This document shows, in pieces, positions 62,486 to 64,000 of a stretch of 64,000 nucleotides of DNA. A program made the translations under genes and the position numbers. The stretch is from contig NZ_JACXLC010000001.1 in the NCBI RefSeq assembly GCF_014705715.1, forward strand, positions 2,355,860-2,419,859. The letters are read 5' to 3'. A model generated the notes under the pieces. It had not been told where the DNA came from. It saw nothing but the letters and a program-made list of their open reading frames with translations, and did no database searches. Position 1 is the stretch's first letter. Each line of letters opens with the position of its first letter. The stretch is from Erythrobacter rubeus. GTDB taxonomy: Bacteria; Pseudomonadota; Alphaproteobacteria; Sphingomonadales; Sphingomonadaceae.

Positions 62486-63319
62486 TCAGGCTGCATCGCC
62501 GCGCGGTTTCACCAAGGTGAGCACGATTCCTCCGATTATCGCCGCACCGCCCAGCGCCAATCTCAAGGTCAATGGCTCGGACAAGAAAGCAGCCGCCCCC
62601 AAGGCAGCGACAACGGGCGTTGCTAGCTGAACGGTGGCGACCGTGCCCAGCCCGAGCCGCGGCGTCACCTTGTACCAGAGCACATAACCTAGTCCGGAGG
62701 TAAGCGCGCCCGAGATCGTCGCAAGCATCACGCCATGCCAGCTCGGGACCCCGCTATCGAACCACAGCATGGGCAGGACCAAAGGTGTCGCCAACAGGAA
62801 ATTGCGCGCTGTACGACCCGTGGCATCACCCTTGGACCTGCCGATCAGCGTGTACGCGCCCCATGCTATTCCAGCAACGGCCATAAGGGCAGCGGGGGCA
62901 AAGCCCGTCATCTCTCCGCCCGGCGCAAGCAGAGTGACGAGACCGCCCGATGCCAACACCAGACCGAGCCATCCCGGAACGCTCAACCGCTCACCCCGCA
63001 CGTATCCTGCGGCGATGATAGTAGCTTGCACACACGCAAACAGGATCAGCGCCCCGATCGCCGCACCCAGGCTGAGATAGGCCAACGAAAAGCCTGCGAC
63101 ATATATTGCGAGAGATGCTGCACCCGGCGCATCCTTCATGCTGGGCCTTGCTCCGATTACCGGCAACAGGACCAGCGCGCCGGCAGCCAAGCGGATCGCG
63201 GAATATGCGCCCGCTTCGATCGCACCATCGGCGAGAGCCGCCCGCGCCAGCAGCGAGTTTCCGGCGAAGGCTATGATCGCAAAGGTGGCGAGGATGAGTG
63301 TGAGGCCAGCACCCCGCAT
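62486..63319 (-). CDS. EamA/DMT-superfamily permease
   Basis: This 277-residue protein has ten helices in two EamA repeats (AIIAFAGNSLLARAAL, SAIRLAAGALVLLPVIGA, LSLGAAIGALILFACVQATIIAAGY; then ALMAVAGIAWGAYTLIG, TVATVQLATPVVAALGAAAFLSEPL, GAAIIGGIVLTLV). DMT permeases export metabolites or amino acids. It is transcribed alone between nitronate monooxygenase and nth. Transported substrate unknown. Confidence 0.94.
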   Translation of the reverse strand: MRGAGLTLILATFAIIAFAGNSLLARAALADGAIEAGAYSAIRLAAGALVLLPVIGARPSMKDAPGAASLAIYVAGFSLAYLSLGAAIGALILFACVQATIIAAGYVRGERLSVPGWLGLVLASGGLVTLLAPGGEMTGFAPAALMAVAGIAWGAYTLIGRSKGDATGRTARNFLLATPLVLPMLWFDSGVPSWHGVMLATISGALTSGLGYVLWYKVTPRLGLGTVATVQLATPVVAALGAAAFLSEPLTLRLALGGAAIIGGIVLTLVKPRGDAA

Positions 63320-63375
63320 GGCGTTTTCTCCTTGAGGGATCGACCGGGCTTCGCCGGCAAAGCCGCGAAAGTTAC

Positions 63376-64000
63376 CTAGCCTCTAGCCTCGTCTTTTTCA
63401 TCCCGCGTGATCGGCCCAGTCTCGCAGAGGTCGCTTACGACGCAGATATCGCATTTCGGGATGCGCGCGCGGCACACTTTCTTGCCGAACTGGATCAGCC
63501 AGAAATGTCCATCGCGCAGAGCCCATTCGGGGCTGCGCTCTTCCAGTTGCTGCGCAGTCTTCTCCGCGGTCTTTGCCTCCGTCAGCCCGATGCGATTGCA
63601 TACCCGGTGCACATGGGTGTCGACCGCGATCACATCCTCGCCGAAAGTGAAGCTCATCACGATATCGGCGCATTTCCGCCCGATACCGGGCAGGCTCATC
63701 AGCCCATCGCGGGTGCTAGGAACCACGCCCTGATGTTCTTCGAGAAGCGCGGTGCAGAACTTGCGGATGTTCTTGGTTTTGTTGTTGTAGAGCCCGCACG
63801 GCTTGATCGCTTGCGCTATAACCTCGTCTTCCAGCGCGAGCATCTGATCGGGCGTCTTGGCCAGCTTGAAGAGCGCCTTGGTCGCCGCCGCCGTGTTCCT
63901 ATCGAGCGATTGCGCCGAAAGCATGCATGAAATGCAGGAACGGAAAGCATCCGGCTGTCCCTTCGGCCCCTTCGCATTCTTCGTGCGCCCCGGCATCGCA
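63376..64000 (-). CDS. nth: Endonuclease III, partial (N-terminus outside window)
   Basis: The helix-hairpin-helix LPGIGRKCADIVMSF has the catalytic Lys (GRK), and the catalytic Asp is in VIAVDTHVHRVCNRIG. The iron-sulfur cluster pattern C-x6-C-x2-C-x5-C is complete (CRARIPKCDICVVSDLC). The enzyme removes oxidised pyrimidines from DNA. An ATG at 63996 is inside the frame, but the conserved N-terminal helix before SCISCMLSAQSLD is too short there, so the true start lies beyond the right edge. Confidence 0.95.
   Translation of the reverse strand, partial: AMPGRTKNAKGPKGQPDAFRSCISCMLSAQSLDRNTAAATKALFKLAKTPDQMLALEDEVIAQAIKPCGLYNNKTKNIRKFCTALLEEHQGVVPSTRDGLMSLPGIGRKCADIVMSFTFGEDVIAVDTHVHRVCNRIGLTEAKTAEKTAQQLEERSPEWALRDGHFWLIQFGKKVCRARIPKCDICVVSDLCETGPITRDEKDEARG

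Noticed and set aside
1..64000. CRISPR arrays, insertion sequences, prophage or rRNA genes
   Set aside because: I saw no spaced direct-repeat series, transposase, integrase or rRNA sequence on either strand.

Overview
The window is a contiguous chromosomal piece of a GC-rich alphaproteobacterium, most likely an Erythrobacteraceae/Sphingomonadales member. The evidence is three large TonB-dependent receptors with Sec signals, a HisKA_2-type sensor kinase, N-methylhydantoinase-type genes, a proline-utilisation enzyme without a DNA-binding domain, many small lipoproteins and typical alphaproteobacterial house-keeping blocks. It holds about 70 genes, one tRNA, no rRNA, no CRISPR array and no insertion sequence. 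The genes at both edges are cut off.

Region 1-15.3 kb is catabolic. A TonB receptor, two tandem NTF2-like proteins and an Asp/Glu-racemase-like protein are transcribed leftward, divergently from a GntR/FCD regulator. About 4.4 kb away a type III CoA-transferase and an HMG-CoA-lyase-like enzyme, followed by hyuA, hyuB and a quinone oxidoreductase, are again divergent. Both divergent gaps carry the same 15-mer, TTGTATACAATTTGC, whose core is a palindrome of the GntR/FCD type. I therefore read the two blocks as one regulon: outer-membrane uptake, possible isomerisation, ATP-dependent opening of a cyclic amide or a related carboxylation, CoA activation and C-C cleavage. The substrate is unknown. 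A second CoA-transferase with a YCII partner and a periplasmic-TPR sensor kinase lie next to or between these blocks.

Region 15.4-31.7 kb holds putA, a MOSC protein, dcd, a membrane-anchored LytTR regulator whose partner membrane gene carries an in-frame TGA, a saccharopine-dehydrogenase-like protein, a ZnuD-like TonB receptor with a metal-binding-looking acidic/His loop, a YidK-like sodium symporter with a YeiH-like protein, and another TonB receptor with an SDR.

Region 31.7-41.9 kb is mostly house-keeping: tRNA-Gly, a CnoX-like thioredoxin, a Lon-substrate-domain protein, TetR/MAPEG, MarC, folD-yggT and argB. Within it lies an orphan bufferin-like (DUF2282/BufA1) peptide gene. Its upstream sequence is a perfect match to the Caulobacter sigmaF motif GTAACC-N16-CGAA, and a strong terminator follows it. 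Region 41.9-50.3 kb is rich in very small genes and structure: lipoproteins, a 25-residue membrane peptide, a protein interrupted in frame by a triple-hairpin repeat, an atypical DUF2188 cassette, and nrdB and nrdA separated by four small genes with a candidate NrdR box upstream of nrdA.

Region 50.6-64 kb carries an HD hydrolase, an alpha/beta hydrolase, a TonB-C-like protein, a TraB/GumN-like protein, nadB, a lipoprotein metallo-beta-lactamase-fold enzyme, a membrane acyltransferase, an orphan ABC ATPase, a CHCC zinc-finger protein, nitronate monooxygenase, an EamA exporter and nth (cut by the right edge). Functions come from reading motifs by eye; no database search was possible.
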